DNA of 64,000 bases from Bacteriovoracaceae bacterium (GTDB taxonomy: Bacteria > Bdellovibrionota > Bacteriovoracia > Bacteriovoracales > Bacteriovoracaceae): positions 1 through 64,000 of the forward strand of contig JAIPEG010000004.1 of assembly GCA_021737405.1 (NCBI GenBank). The letters run 5' to 3'. This document shows positions 1-9,226 of the stretch, one piece after another; positions within the stretch are counted from its first letter, which is position 1, and every line of letters begins with the position of its first letter. The notes beneath the pieces are model-generated. The model made no database searches and was not told where the DNA came from. It worked only from the letters and a program-made list of their open reading frames with translations. Made by a program: the position numbers and the translations under genes.

Positions 1-621
1 TATTCGCGCACTGATCTAACTTACTTTGAAGGCTCTTATGTAAGAGAAGATGGTCCGCTGGAATGGCTTACAGTAGTGGCCCTTTTGATGGGCTCAATTC
101 TTTGTATATATAGAGCACGAATTCTGAGACCTTTTCGCCAGAGGAAATTCATCTTCGGTTTATATATTTTAGCAGCTGTTTTCTTTTTTGGTTTAGGTGA
201 AGAAATAAGCTGGGGTCAGAGGATTTTTCAGTCATGGTTTGACTTTAAGGTACCCCCATTTTTCATTGAATATAATTCTCAACAAGAAATGAATTTTCAT
301 AACTTACGTTTTGGTGGAGTAAAAATAAATAAATTAATCTTTGGAACGTTCCTTGGAATTGGAATCGTTTTTTACTTTCTGATCTTACCTTTTGTTTATA
401 AGAAGAAAGAGAGCGTAAAAAAGTTTATCGACTCTTGGGCACTCCCTCTTCCAAGGCTTTATCATATTTTGGCCTATGTTTCTCTCGCTGTAATTGCTGA
501 GCTTATCTTAGGAGGTAAGAAGGGGGAAATCTTAGAGTTTGGTGGCTCATGGATAGTTCTTCTTATGATCTTTGAACCATTCAATAGAGAAATCTTTAGT
601 CGAAAGTCTTTTGAGCGCTAA
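1..621 (+). CDS. Integral membrane protein of unknown function, 5' truncated by the window edge
   Basis: The reading frame is open from base 1 with no stop, so the N-terminus lies outside the window; the GTG at 76 is only the first start-like codon inside it. Several hydrophobic segments are separated by short charged loops, giving a multi-pass inner-membrane protein. A GEEISWGQRIF motif is followed by a short NFHNL motif, a pattern I associate with uncharacterised bacterial membrane proteins that have no assigned function. It ends convergently with the next gene, the two stop codons overlapping in CTAA. No function is proposed. Confidence 0.75.
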   Translation, partial: YSRTDLTYFEGSYVREDGPLEWLTVVALLMGSILCIYRARILRPFRQRKFIFGLYILAAVFFFGLGEEISWGQRIFQSWFDFKVPPFFIEYNSQQEMNFHNLRFGGVKINKLIFGTFLGIGIVFYFLILPFVYKKKESVKKFIDSWALPLPRLYHILAYVSLAVIAELILGGKKGEILEFGGSWIVLLMIFEPFNREIFSRKSFER

Positions 622-2024
622 AAAATATAGCCAACATTAAGATAGAAAGTGTCGTTGGCCCGATAGGCACTCCAGTACGAATTGGTCTCTGGAGATCTGA
701 TGAGTTCACTTCCGAGGGTAATGCTACTTTGGCGCCATGGTAGAAAGACTATCTGGGTATTTAAGAGATTATCCTTACGATCAAAATCATAGCGAAGGTT
801 AACTGTTCCCTGTAGCCAATCATAGAACTCATATGAGGCTCCAAAGCCCAATGCATTTTTCCATTTAACAGTCTCACTATAAAAGTCATCACTGCCAGAC
901 TCGTGTTTACTTAAATAACGTAAGTAATTAACGGATAGAAGTGAGAATTGATTGCGAAGGTTAAGAGAAGCGTGAGCATAGCTTTCTCTGTTATACTTTG
1001 GCTCTACTTTGAAAAATTCACTTTGAAGAGTCCGGTTATTTTCTATTTCAAGAGAGAGGCTATCAAAGTCAGCACCAAGTCTAGCATTGGGGTCAATAGT
1101 AATCGCTCCCGCAATTAGCTCTGCGTTTTCAAATTTTTGTCTGACCTCGGCACCAAACATAACATGGTGGTTAACGATTGGGTTTGCATTTACAACGACG
1201 CTATCTCGAGATGGATCATAAAAAGCCTCGGCGTTTATGCGAAGCCTTCTCTCTGGCTTATAAATTGAGAAACCACTGATGTGACCTTTCGTAGTTTCAG
1301 CACCCCAGTCATAAGTCATTCTTGCACCAAGAGACTTTTGCACCATTACATCTCTATATTCGGGCATATTAAGATCATAAAAGATATCGACTTCTTGATT
1401 AGCAATGATTGTTTTTTCCGGAGGTCTTTTGTACCAATCGGTATTACTGACAACTTGCCCATCCTTTATTTTAACCGATGGATTTAAGCTTGGAATATAG
1501 AAGTAGCTTAGAAAGATTTCTGTTTTAAGAGATCCATCTTTTGTTTGGTAGTGAAATCCAGTAAGACCTTCATTTTTCATATCCATCAAACGAAAGCCGC
1601 GTGTGTTTTGAAAATGATCTAATTGCCAAAAACTTTCATTCGGGTGCCAGTCGAGTTTTTGTCGGCCTAGGGTATAGGTAGAATTATTCTCGCCTTTATA
1701 TCTTAAATAGGCTTCAGAAAGAGAAGGGCTAGTTTCTTTATTGTTAATATATAATCTGAGGTCCCCATTAAAGGATCCCTCTATTGAGTTCTTTCTTAAT
1801 GAATAAGTATGAGAGAGATCAATCCAATCAGAATTTCTGGTTTTATTTTGAGGTTGATTTAATCTGACGAATTTCTCATAACCAACTCTTGTCGCCGATC
1901 GGCTTGAATCGTAAAAACCTTCATTAACAACTTCATTGCTGCTCTCTGCAAAGGAGCTCGCTCCAAGAAGTGCGAAGTTGAGAAGTGTTGCTCTGATTAA
2001 GTTTTTACTATTCATGAGACCCAT
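618..2024 (-). CDS. Putative outer-membrane beta-barrel protein
   Basis: This 468-aa protein begins with a Sec signal peptide (short basic stretch, hydrophobic core, cleavage near SSFA-ES). The mature part is rich in alternating polar/aromatic strands and ends in Tyr-Ile-Phe; a terminal Phe is the usual signal for BAM-dependent barrel assembly. The many predicted strands and repeated turn residues fit a porin or transporter-like barrel. I do not recognise a named family. A second in-frame ATG at 2015 would give a tidier signal peptide; neither start has a strong Shine-Dalgarno. It converges on the preceding gene with a 4-nt overlap. Confidence 0.7.
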   Translation of the reverse strand: MGLMNSKNLIRATLLNFALLGASSFAESSNEVVNEGFYDSSRSATRVGYEKFVRLNQPQNKTRNSDWIDLSHTYSLRKNSIEGSFNGDLRLYINNKETSPSLSEAYLRYKGENNSTYTLGRQKLDWHPNESFWQLDHFQNTRGFRLMDMKNEGLTGFHYQTKDGSLKTEIFLSYFYIPSLNPSVKIKDGQVVSNTDWYKRPPEKTIIANQEVDIFYDLNMPEYRDVMVQKSLGARMTYDWGAETTKGHISGFSIYKPERRLRINAEAFYDPSRDSVVVNANPIVNHHVMFGAEVRQKFENAELIAGAITIDPNARLGADFDSLSLEIENNRTLQSEFFKVEPKYNRESYAHASLNLRNQFSLLSVNYLRYLSKHESGSDDFYSETVKWKNALGFGASYEFYDWLQGTVNLRYDFDRKDNLLNTQIVFLPWRQSSITLGSELIRSPETNSYWSAYRANDTFYLNVGYIF

Positions 2025-2152
2025 TTTGCCAAGATTATGCTTTTCCTGCGTTAAAAACTGACGCTTTGTGTAAAAATGCCATGATTGTCCATTTTCTCTT
2101 CAAATGCACTCATTAATTACCTAAGATGATGTGTCGAGGAAACTGTAACTGT

Positions 2153-4981
2153 ATGAAATTACTGACTAGAATATTGATCTTAACAAGCGGCCTTTTGCTG
2201 GCAAGCTGTGGTTATTTTAGCGATGAGCCTGTTACGGATGCTGGAACCTATAAATCCGATAAGCTGGCCAATTCCTGTCAGATAGATGTTGAGAAATTAA
2301 GCAAAATTATTGAAGAGGACGTTCAGGCGCAAATCGATTGTCTTGAGGAGAATCTTCTTAATTTTACAAAGTATGTGAAACGAGACGATGCGAGTTCTGT
2401 CAGTGATCAGGAGCTTAGTGGCTTTATTAGAAGGTTTTTTAAGGGCCATGCCCAAATCATTCTCGATAGCCTAGGCCTTATCTTTGATATCAATAGTCTA
2501 TTTCTTCGCGATAGTACCGACACAATATCTACACAAAATATTGGACCATTATTTGATCTATTAAGAGTCGCTAATTTGAAGCTAGCAAAGCTTGTAACAA
2601 CCCTAAGATATTTTGAAGAAGATAAGATCGATATGGAAAGTGCTCAGATTTTATTTGAGAGTGACCTTAGAGATTTTTCTTTGAAAGTGAAAAATATAAT
2701 TTCACGTCATGGTAGAGGAAATGACTCTTCGATTAACTTAGAGGAATTCTTCAATAGAATATCTACTCAATTTGAAACTTTTAATTTAAGTAAAGAAAGT
2801 CTTAATGGATTAATGGCCCTTAAGAAACTTTTCATGGGAGGTCAGCGGGAAATCCTAACAAGAAGTCAGCTTTTTGTTTTCTTAGATCGTCTTCCAGAAT
2901 TAGGGAGTATCTCTTTTTCATTACTGTATGCATCAAAAGCAAATCAGGGTTCAAATGCAGGACTTTATTCTCTTTTCAAGAGAAATATAGAAGTTCTTAC
3001 ACAACAAGTTTACCCTCACAGAAGAGAAGAGATAATTTTTAAAGAAGGTGAAATAGAGGGACTAATAGAATCATTTTTTGCCGAAGATAAGGAGCTCTTT
3101 GTAGAGGTCTCTCACAAAGTTAAAAAGCACCTTCTTGGCTCTCGCACTGAGGTTGGCCCTTATAGTTACCAGGAAATTAGAAATATATCACACTTAACAC
3201 TCTCTATGCTTGAAGGCCTAGTCTTTTACGAAAAATATAATGATAGTGTAACGGATAACAAAAGTTGGAATAAAAACAATTGGAACTGGAAAAAAGAGCA
3301 GTTTGTTAAAAATTTTAATGATTTCCAGTCCTATCTAACCACGGCCCTTAATCAAAACACCTATTTTCCTGAGAGTGTTGAAATCTTTGCATTTTCTAAA
3401 TACCTTGCAAGTAAATTTGAATCTTTTCCTATTAAGGAAAACCTTTTAGATACATTACCTCTACTTAAAGTTGTTCTTGTTGGTGGCCCAAAGGTCACTT
3501 TTAATAAACTTGAGTTATTAAATATTTTAAACAAATCAAATTCTTTAGCGAATGTTTCATTTGATTTGATCTATTCATCAAAGGAAACCCATTCAGACCA
3601 AGATATGGCAAAGCTTTACTATCAGGCCGTAAAAGAGGTGAGGCAACTTGTTACTCCTCAGAAGTATCTGCATGTAACGACAGTTGAAGAACTTTTAACA
3701 GTACTTTCAAATACCTTAAATAAACCTGCCCTTATCGCCTACCAACCTACTGTTGAGGATTTAAAAGAGAAAATTTTTGGAGGTTACGCTCATTCAATAA
3801 CGGTTGCAGATATTGCTGAAGCGTTAGAGATGGCCGAAGGGTTTCTGGGGCGATATTTTTATTTTGATTTATCATATGATGCTTATAGAGATATACTTGA
3901 GACTCCTGTCGCTTTAAGACACCTCAATTATCGCCACCATAAGAACTACAGTCTTTTTACTCAAGATGAAATCTTAACTTATAAAAATGAGTTTAATGAT
4001 TTGGTGAGTAGATTTAGAGTATTTAGAAATGATGATGGGACCCAGTTCTATGGAGACACCTATAAAAGAAGTAAAAAGGGCGTTTTAGAGATCTTCATGA
4101 TCAAATATGCTTCAACAATTATCACAAATGCTTATGGGCATAAGATAATTGAAAAAAATATGCACGCACTTAATGAAAAAGAGCTTAGAGATGTTCTCTT
4201 CATATTTAAGCCTGTATTAGAAGATTATGGATTATGGAGTGTTTATCCTGAAAACTTTGCGAGAAATGCTTTGTTTTTATCAGATCTTTTCCAGGGGCAA
4301 TCTGATGGCAACTTGAGTATGGACCCAAATGAAGCTGCGGAATATGGAACTTTGGCGCTTTTTGCGATTAAGGCCGCCAATGATTTAGTTTCTGAACTTA
4401 AGAATAGATGTGAATGGATTCAGGTAAAAGAAGTGGAGGGTTTTTCTCTCTCCTGCTACCGTTCAGAGTTTTTTGACGTTATTTTAAATGAGCTTAACCT
4501 AAGGGAGCAGCTCCCTAAATTGGCAAAGTATATTGACGAGAGTTCTGCAGAGGAGAAGTTAAACTTTCTAACTGCTGTTGAGGGTTTTGCAAGAGAGTCA
4601 CAAGATCAAGAGCGACCTGAAACTCAAAAAGATTTAGTTCTCCTTCTTGGTGCCATGTTAAATATCGAATCAACCTTTTTAAGGTATGATAAGAATCAGA
4701 ATAATATTATAGATCCAGAAGAGTTGGATAAGGCCTTTCCTGTCTATAAAGACGCCATCATTAAAGTTGCAAAGTTAGATGAGTCGAAAAGTGATTATGC
4801 CCAAACTATTTTTCTTTATATGATTAAGTATATGGAAGAACCCAGCAAATTTGATATTTTAAAATTTGATTGGAATATTTTTGTAAGTAAAAGAATTTCT
4901 TCAAAGAGGCTTAATATTGGAGCTCTTCTTTATAATATGCTTTTGGCCAGTCAAAGAGCTAAGACAGTAAAGACCCCGTAA
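2153..4981 (+). CDS. Large lipoprotein with repeated EF-hand-like modules
   Basis: I prefer the ATG at 2153 over the upstream in-frame ATG at 2126, because it starts a lipoprotein signal peptide directly (MKLLTR, hydrophobic core, lipobox LASC) and has GAGGA at 2136-2140. The mature protein is about 920 aa, mostly helical and acidic. Near residue 846 there is a good EF-hand loop (DKNQNNIIDPEE, with Asp/Asn/Asn ligands and a terminal Glu). Earlier segments around residues 110, 230, 445 and 735 look like degenerate copies of the same helix-loop-helix unit, most lacking the acidic ligands. Likely an envelope calcium-binding or structural lipoprotein; its partner is unknown. Its 3' end overlaps the opposing glycosyltransferase by 23 nt. 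Confidence 0.75.
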   Translation: MKLLTRILILTSGLLLASCGYFSDEPVTDAGTYKSDKLANSCQIDVEKLSKIIEEDVQAQIDCLEENLLNFTKYVKRDDASSVSDQELSGFIRRFFKGHAQIILDSLGLIFDINSLFLRDSTDTISTQNIGPLFDLLRVANLKLAKLVTTLRYFEEDKIDMESAQILFESDLRDFSLKVKNIISRHGRGNDSSINLEEFFNRISTQFETFNLSKESLNGLMALKKLFMGGQREILTRSQLFVFLDRLPELGSISFSLLYASKANQGSNAGLYSLFKRNIEVLTQQVYPHRREEIIFKEGEIEGLIESFFAEDKELFVEVSHKVKKHLLGSRTEVGPYSYQEIRNISHLTLSMLEGLVFYEKYNDSVTDNKSWNKNNWNWKKEQFVKNFNDFQSYLTTALNQNTYFPESVEIFAFSKYLASKFESFPIKENLLDTLPLLKVVLVGGPKVTFNKLELLNILNKSNSLANVSFDLIYSSKETHSDQDMAKLYYQAVKEVRQLVTPQKYLHVTTVEELLTVLSNTLNKPALIAYQPTVEDLKEKIFGGYAHSITVADIAEALEMAEGFLGRYFYFDLSYDAYRDILETPVALRHLNYRHHKNYSLFTQDEILTYKNEFNDLVSRFRVFRNDDGTQFYGDTYKRSKKGVLEIFMIKYASTIITNAYGHKIIEKNMHALNEKELRDVLFIFKPVLEDYGLWSVYPENFARNALFLSDLFQGQSDGNLSMDPNEAAEYGTLALFAIKAANDLVSELKNRCEWIQVKEVEGFSLSCYRSEFFDVILNELNLREQLPKLAKYIDESSAEEKLNFLTAVEGFARESQDQERPETQKDLVLLLGAMLNIESTFLRYDKNQNNIIDPEELDKAFPVYKDAIIKVAKLDESKSDYAQTIFLYMIKYMEEPSKFDILKFDWNIFVSKRISSKRLNIGALLYNMLLASQRAKTVKTP

Positions 4982-5693
4982 GAGCTTTCACTTTAAGTCG
5001 AATGACGGCAAAGAGGGCCTCAAAAATAATTCCACCGGCCATTTTTGATTGTCCATCTCTTCTTTCATAAAAAGTGATGGGAACCTCTTTGACTTTCAAT
5101 CCAGAGAGCCAAACTTTGTAGTTGAGTTCTAATTGAAAGATATAACCTTTAGAAATGATGCTATCAAGATTCAGAGTTTCTAGTGCCTTCTTACTGAAGC
5201 ACTTAAAGCCACCAGTTGTATCAAAGACCGGAATACCCGTTACAAAGCGAGTATAGATAGAGGCCAAATAAGAGAGAAGGAGTCTTTTAAAGGGCCAGTT
5301 TATAATCCTGATGCCATCGATATAGCGCGAACCAATAACCAGATCATTTTGTTGACCGGCTGTGAGTAAGTCCTGAACTTGCTTAGGGTCGTGGCTGAAG
5401 TCACAATCCATTTCAAAGACAAAGTCGTAGTCTCTCTCTAAGGCCCATTTAAAACCCGTGATATAGGCCGTACCAAGGCCCAACTTGCCTGTGCGCTCGA
5501 TCATAAAGAGTTTGGTGTATTTATCTTGAAACTTCCTGACAACATCAGCTGTTCCGTCTGGAGAGCCGTCCTCAATGATTAAAAGGCTAACTTCCGGGTA
5601 GAGACCATAAAGAGTGGTGATCATCCTTTCGATATTATCAATCTCATTAAAGGTTGGAATAATAATGAGGGTCTTGTGCCAAGGTAGTTGCAC
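4959..5693 (-). CDS. Polyprenol monophosphomannose synthase-like GT2 glycosyltransferase
   Basis: This 244-aa protein is a family 2 glycosyltransferase of the dolichol-phosphate mannose synthase type, which moves a sugar from a nucleotide donor to a polyprenyl phosphate at the cytoplasmic membrane face. Visible motifs in order are IIPTFNE at the N-terminus, EDGSPDGT, the metal-binding DCDFSHDP, the GSRYIDG segment, and the late GGFKCFSKKAL and ERRDGQSKM blocks typical of this subfamily. There is no C-terminal membrane domain, as in the short bacterial/yeast-type enzymes. Products may feed polyprenyl-sugar-dependent transferases such as the Agl23-like protein encoded at 9.2-11 kb; that link is inference. 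Confidence 0.85.
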   Translation of the reverse strand: MQLPWHKTLIIIPTFNEIDNIERMITTLYGLYPEVSLLIIEDGSPDGTADVVRKFQDKYTKLFMIERTGKLGLGTAYITGFKWALERDYDFVFEMDCDFSHDPKQVQDLLTAGQQNDLVIGSRYIDGIRIINWPFKRLLLSYLASIYTRFVTGIPVFDTTGGFKCFSKKALETLNLDSIISKGYIFQLELNYKVWLSGLKVKEVPITFYERRDGQSKMAGGIIFEALFAVIRLKVKALTGSLLS

Positions 5694-5719
5694 TCTAGTT
5701 AGCTCCGTTAAGAAATTTA

Positions 5720-6112
5720 CTATCTATTTTTACAATTTGAGCAGTGATTGTGCAATGACTCTCTGAGTTTATTTACACTCTTATAGAATATGTGGCTTGC
5801 CTTTTCTCCAATATCCGTTTCAAGCAACCAAGCAAATTTCTTGACCGTATTATTATGCCTAGCAAGGAAATCTATCACTTGATGGCCTTTTAGAGCATTT
5901 TCGCCTTCAACATCCAATATCAGGTGAACTTCCTTATTTATTGTCTCTTTATTCAATTTCGGAAATTGTACAAATAGTTCGGGGTGATCAAGGGGATAAA
6001 AATATAGGGGCATATCAAAGTTCATTTGCTCCAATGCTTGCTTGAAGCGCACGCATAAAGGGCATTCTGGATCGTAAATAATAAAAGGGGTTAAAATCGA
6101 TTTATCGTTCAT
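5720..6112 (-). CDS. DCC-family (DUF393) thiol-disulfide oxidoreductase-like protein
   Basis: A 130-aa protein with a thioredoxin-like N-terminus containing YDPECPLCVRF, the family's DxxCxxC signature. The expected downstream segment is present (FYPLDHPE, then a region ending in GHQVIDFLA). The C-terminus has an additional CSNC pair (NHCSNCKNR). Most members are small soluble proteins of uncertain substrate. It is encoded 26 nt upstream of the polyprenol-phosphate mannosyltransferase-like gene on the same strand, so the two may be cotranscribed. Confidence 0.75.
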   Translation of the reverse strand: MNDKSILTPFIIYDPECPLCVRFKQALEQMNFDMPLYFYPLDHPELFVQFPKLNKETINKEVHLILDVEGENALKGHQVIDFLARHNNTVKKFAWLLETDIGEKASHIFYKSVNKLRESLHNHCSNCKNR

Positions 6113-6136
6113 CCGTGAACCTTTGATTAAGTGTAA

Positions 6137-7771
6137 TTATTGTATTTCCAATCTCCGCCAACCAGAAACTTGGTATCGCCTCGAAATGATTTCAAATAAA
6201 GGACGATCTTTATTTTTTGTAATTTGAGCCTGTCTTTCCGCTTTTTGAGCAAATCTTAAAACACTTTTGCTGTTTGAGGGGGACCCTTTTTTCTTAAATT
6301 TATTAAGCACGGAATTAAAGTTATTTCCCTGTCCTTTGCTCTTGTGGCCAATCTGTCCGTTAGCACTGTTAAAGCGCAGCTCGGAGGAACTCTTGCCTTT
6401 TCTGACGGCATTAAAGTTATTTCGAGACTTATTGAGGTCTGCGCTTAAACCTGAAACTCGTTGTTTCGCAGCTCCGGTTGTAGGCTGAGAGGCCATCATT
6501 CTCGCAAGTGCTTTTGGAACACCAAATTTTTCAAATTCATCAGCGACACCCAGACCACTTTTATCGAGAGATCCTCCACCATCGGCTTTAGAAGCAAGGT
6601 CTCCTAGAAGTTTCTTTGCAGCGGCCGCACTTCCACCACTTCCAGCAGAGAGCTTTCCATTTGTGAGTTGCCCTCTCGTAAGGTTTCTAAAATCGTTACC
6701 CGCAGAAGATCGTGCAAATTGAACAAACCCAGGAGCTGATACCTCTGAGAAAAACTCGGTATCAAAACAAGCTTCTCGAGAAATACAGTCGCACTGTGCA
6801 TCTGGCTTTAGATCCTTGTCAACACAGGGCACTCGAAAGCTTTCGTTTGCAATTGCTTTTTTGTGAAGCTCTGGAACGCAATGAACGGGGTCATACATCG
6901 TCTCTTTTTGAGCACAGTAACAATTCAATTGAGTATGGGGATTACAATCACCTCTGCCTGGTAGGCTATCGGCGATTTCATTGATTTCTCTTGAATATTT
7001 TTCTTGTTGTTTTGCCTCACTAAACCAAAATGCTGTTAAAAAGCCCGCAGCGGCTGCTTGGAGAATAACTTTTGTGTTAATGACAATTCCACCTGCGGCC
7101 ATATAGGCTCCATAGCAAGCAGTCGTTGCACCCCAAACAGTACCTTGAATTTTTGCTGACTTTGCTCTGCCATCATGACTTCTTGCCGCCCTATAAAGCA
7201 TTTCTTTTTGAGGTGTTTCCTGAGTAACAGGTTGAGAGTTTAAAGTATTTTGAGATAATTGCTGAGTAAACATTGCAAGCGCTTCGCCTGCTGCAGGAAT
7301 AAGTGTACAGTAATTCTTTTTAGTGCCTCCTTCTCCCTCGGCACCTTGAGTTCCTTCGGTTGCTGGTGCACCATCAGTCCCAGGTGCACCCTCTGTTGCC
7401 GCTGTAGGACTTTGGACTTCGAAGTCAAAAGCATCACCCTGCATTCCCATCATGCCTCCAATAATGGAGTAAGCCTTTGCTACCATTTGAACAATTGTTG
7501 AGTCGACTCCAAGAAAGCTCGTTTTTCCCCGCCCACTACACGCACGGGGATCTTTAAGCTTGGCACATTCTTCATCCATCTTTCTTTGCGAAAGACCTTC
7601 ATGGATAAAGACCTGACTCTCAAATCTTGCCTCATCAGTAAGGTCATATTCAGCGTCCGCTTTTTCTTCGACTTCGCCGGGTTTGACCTTGGCATCCACA
7701 ATCTGTGCATAACCTTGCTCTAGGCAAGAGAAGAGAAATAGGAATATCAGTAAAAACTTAGTCATTTTCAT
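6137..7771 (-). CDS. Exported Cys-rich protein of unknown function
   Basis: This 544-aa protein starts with a clear signal peptide (MKMTKF plus a Leu/Phe-rich core, cleavage near GYAQ); an SD-like AGGT lies upstream of the ATG. Residues about 125-150 are a low-complexity Gly/Thr/Glu/Ala/Pro linker. A hydrophobic Ala/Gly-rich stretch near 210-250 could be one or two membrane segments. A Cys-rich block follows (about 275-340, with paired Cys in NCYCAQ and QCDCIS). The C-terminal 180 residues are basic, Ser/Asn/Lys-rich and probably disordered. FSC in the signal peptide resembles a poor lipobox, but Phe at -2 makes a lipoprotein less likely. No family recognised. Confidence 0.65.
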   Translation of the reverse strand: MKMTKFLLIFLFLFSCLEQGYAQIVDAKVKPGEVEEKADAEYDLTDEARFESQVFIHEGLSQRKMDEECAKLKDPRACSGRGKTSFLGVDSTIVQMVAKAYSIIGGMMGMQGDAFDFEVQSPTAATEGAPGTDGAPATEGTQGAEGEGGTKKNYCTLIPAAGEALAMFTQQLSQNTLNSQPVTQETPQKEMLYRAARSHDGRAKSAKIQGTVWGATTACYGAYMAAGGIVINTKVILQAAAAGFLTAFWFSEAKQQEKYSREINEIADSLPGRGDCNPHTQLNCYCAQKETMYDPVHCVPELHKKAIANESFRVPCVDKDLKPDAQCDCISREACFDTEFFSEVSAPGFVQFARSSAGNDFRNLTRGQLTNGKLSAGSGGSAAAAKKLLGDLASKADGGGSLDKSGLGVADEFEKFGVPKALARMMASQPTTGAAKQRVSGLSADLNKSRNNFNAVRKGKSSSELRFNSANGQIGHKSKGQGNNFNSVLNKFKKKGSPSNSKSVLRFAQKAERQAQITKNKDRPLFEIISRRYQVSGWRRLEIQ

Positions 7772-7952
7772 AAATTACCTGTGCCTTCATTTTACCACCT
7801 AGATACTTCTAGGGCCTAGAGGGCAAAGGAATCCGATTGTGTATTAGTGTGATTTCGGTTACTTGTGCGTATTTGTCGGTTTTCAAAGAGCACAGTTTAC
7901 CGCAATAAATAATTGTCGATTGACCAATTGAATCACCACTTGGTAAAAATCA

Positions 7953-8513
7953 GTGATGAAAAAATCAGATTCTAGTCATATCCCTGAGGCTGAGTTATCT
8001 CACTCAATGGTCCATTATTTACTTACGATCCATAAGCTCAAGGAGAGTAAGGGTTATGCAAGAGTCACCGATATCGCAAAGGATCTCGGGCTCACTAAAG
8101 GATCTGTTTCCACAGCAGTCAATAACCTGAAAAAACGTAATTTAGTCATTGAAGAGGATGATTCTAAGTTTCTTCTGTTAACAGAAGACGGTCATAAGGA
8201 AGTTCATAGAATTCTCTCTTCAAGAACACTTCTTTTTTACTTTTTACGAGACTTTGTTGGAGTGGATGAAACGATTGCCGAAAACGATGCCTGCCAAATG
8301 GAGCATCTGATGAGTCCACAGACTTCACGAAAATTCTTTGATTTCATGAAAGATCTTGCCTGCACTTGTGAGAGTTTAGAAGGTAAGGGCGTAATTCCTG
8401 AGAGCTTCAACTTTAAAACGAGCTTAGATCTATGCCAATTTAAATCGGCCCAAGATTTTATGGAGTCCCAAGAGGGTGACTCACATCTTTCTGATAAAGA
8501 AACAAACTCATAA
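7953..8513 (+). CDS. DtxR/MntR-family metal-dependent transcriptional regulator
   Basis: A winged helix-turn-helix covers roughly residues 20-80 (helices around VTDIAKDLG and GSVSTAVNNL), followed by the dimerisation and metal-binding domain. ENDACQMEHLMS matches the DtxR primary-site block, so C114, E117 and H118 correspond to the Cys-Glu-His ligands of DtxR. The usual first-helix Met ligand appears replaced by His21. At 186 aa it has no SH3-like third domain. A C-terminal Cys cluster (CTC plus a later Cys) is unusual. Members repress metal uptake or envelope genes when Fe(II) or Mn(II) is bound. The gene is divergent from the Cys-rich exported protein and 8 nt upstream of another exported protein. 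GTG at 7953 or ATG at 7956 could start it. Confidence 0.85.
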   Translation: MMKKSDSSHIPEAELSHSMVHYLLTIHKLKESKGYARVTDIAKDLGLTKGSVSTAVNNLKKRNLVIEEDDSKFLLLTEDGHKEVHRILSSRTLLFYFLRDFVGVDETIAENDACQMEHLMSPQTSRKFFDFMKDLACTCESLEGKGVIPESFNFKTSLDLCQFKSAQDFMESQEGDSHLSDKETNS

Positions 8514-8521
8514 AAATTATC

Positions 8522-9226
8522 GTGAAACCTTGTTTAATCTATTCTTTAATATTGGTTTTTGTAATGCCAACGGCTTTTGGCCTAGAGAGTTTTTGTTTTC
8601 CTGGCTCAACTTCTCTCGATAAGGTGAGCTCTCATGTATCGGCCATTCTTGCTCCTAGAGATAAGGTTTTCAAGCGAGAAAGTTTAAATTGCTTAGAGCT
8701 TGAAATTAGTCCAAGTCGCAAGGAGTTGGTAGAGAAGTGGATTCGGAAAAAATATAAAGTCATTAACACCTATAGTGAGGGTGTTTCTAATAAGACACAA
8801 TCCATGGTCACCCAAAACTGTCGTTTGAAAGTAGATAGAATCTCAAAAGGAACATCTCAAACAAACAACACTAGAATTGGTTCCAGGAATTCTTTGAGCC
8901 AAACGAACACGAGAAGTAGCGGTAAAAGAACATCTCAGCTTTTACTCGGCCTTGGTCAAAATGGCTCAATGAGAGTAAATGATGAAATCATTTTTCTCTC
9001 TTGTCGTGGGGTCAATGGTGGCGGCTATGTTATAGGTGTTTCTATTGATAGTGAAAGCTCTGGTCTTACGACAACCTTGCAAGTGACAAAAGGAAGCAAA
9101 GTTAATCTTGGCCAAGTGGTAAATAGTTTAAACTCTAGAAGCAATACTGTCGGCATTCCTCGCGGAATCGATAAAAGCAAAAGAAAATCAAATGAGACCT
9201 TTGATTATTATTTAATTGCTGACTAG
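8522..9226 (+). CDS. Exported protein of unknown function
   Basis: GTG start 8 nt after the DtxR-type regulator, so probably cotranscribed. Residues 1-20 form a signal peptide (cleavage near AFG-LES). The 234-aa protein is Ser/Asn/Thr/Arg-rich, with a central stretch around residues 110-150 that is almost only small polar and basic residues. Three Cys follow the signal peptide closely or sit mid-protein and could form disulfides. No family recognised. Its position suggests metal-responsive expression, which is inference from the operon only. The stop overlaps the opposing gene by 4 nt (CTAG). Confidence 0.6.
   Translation: MKPCLIYSLILVFVMPTAFGLESFCFPGSTSLDKVSSHVSAILAPRDKVFKRESLNCLELEISPSRKELVEKWIRKKYKVINTYSEGVSNKTQSMVTQNCRLKVDRISKGTSQTNNTRIGSRNSLSQTNTRSSGKRTSQLLLGLGQNGSMRVNDEIIFLSCRGVNGGGYVIGVSIDSESSGLTTTLQVTKGSKVNLGQVVNSLNSRSNTVGIPRGIDKSKRKSNETFDYYLIAD

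Noticed and set aside
7240-7710. Overlapping ORFs on both strands in the Cys-rich exported protein gene
   Set aside because: They are shadows; the 544-codon frame alone has a signal peptide and ribosome-binding site.
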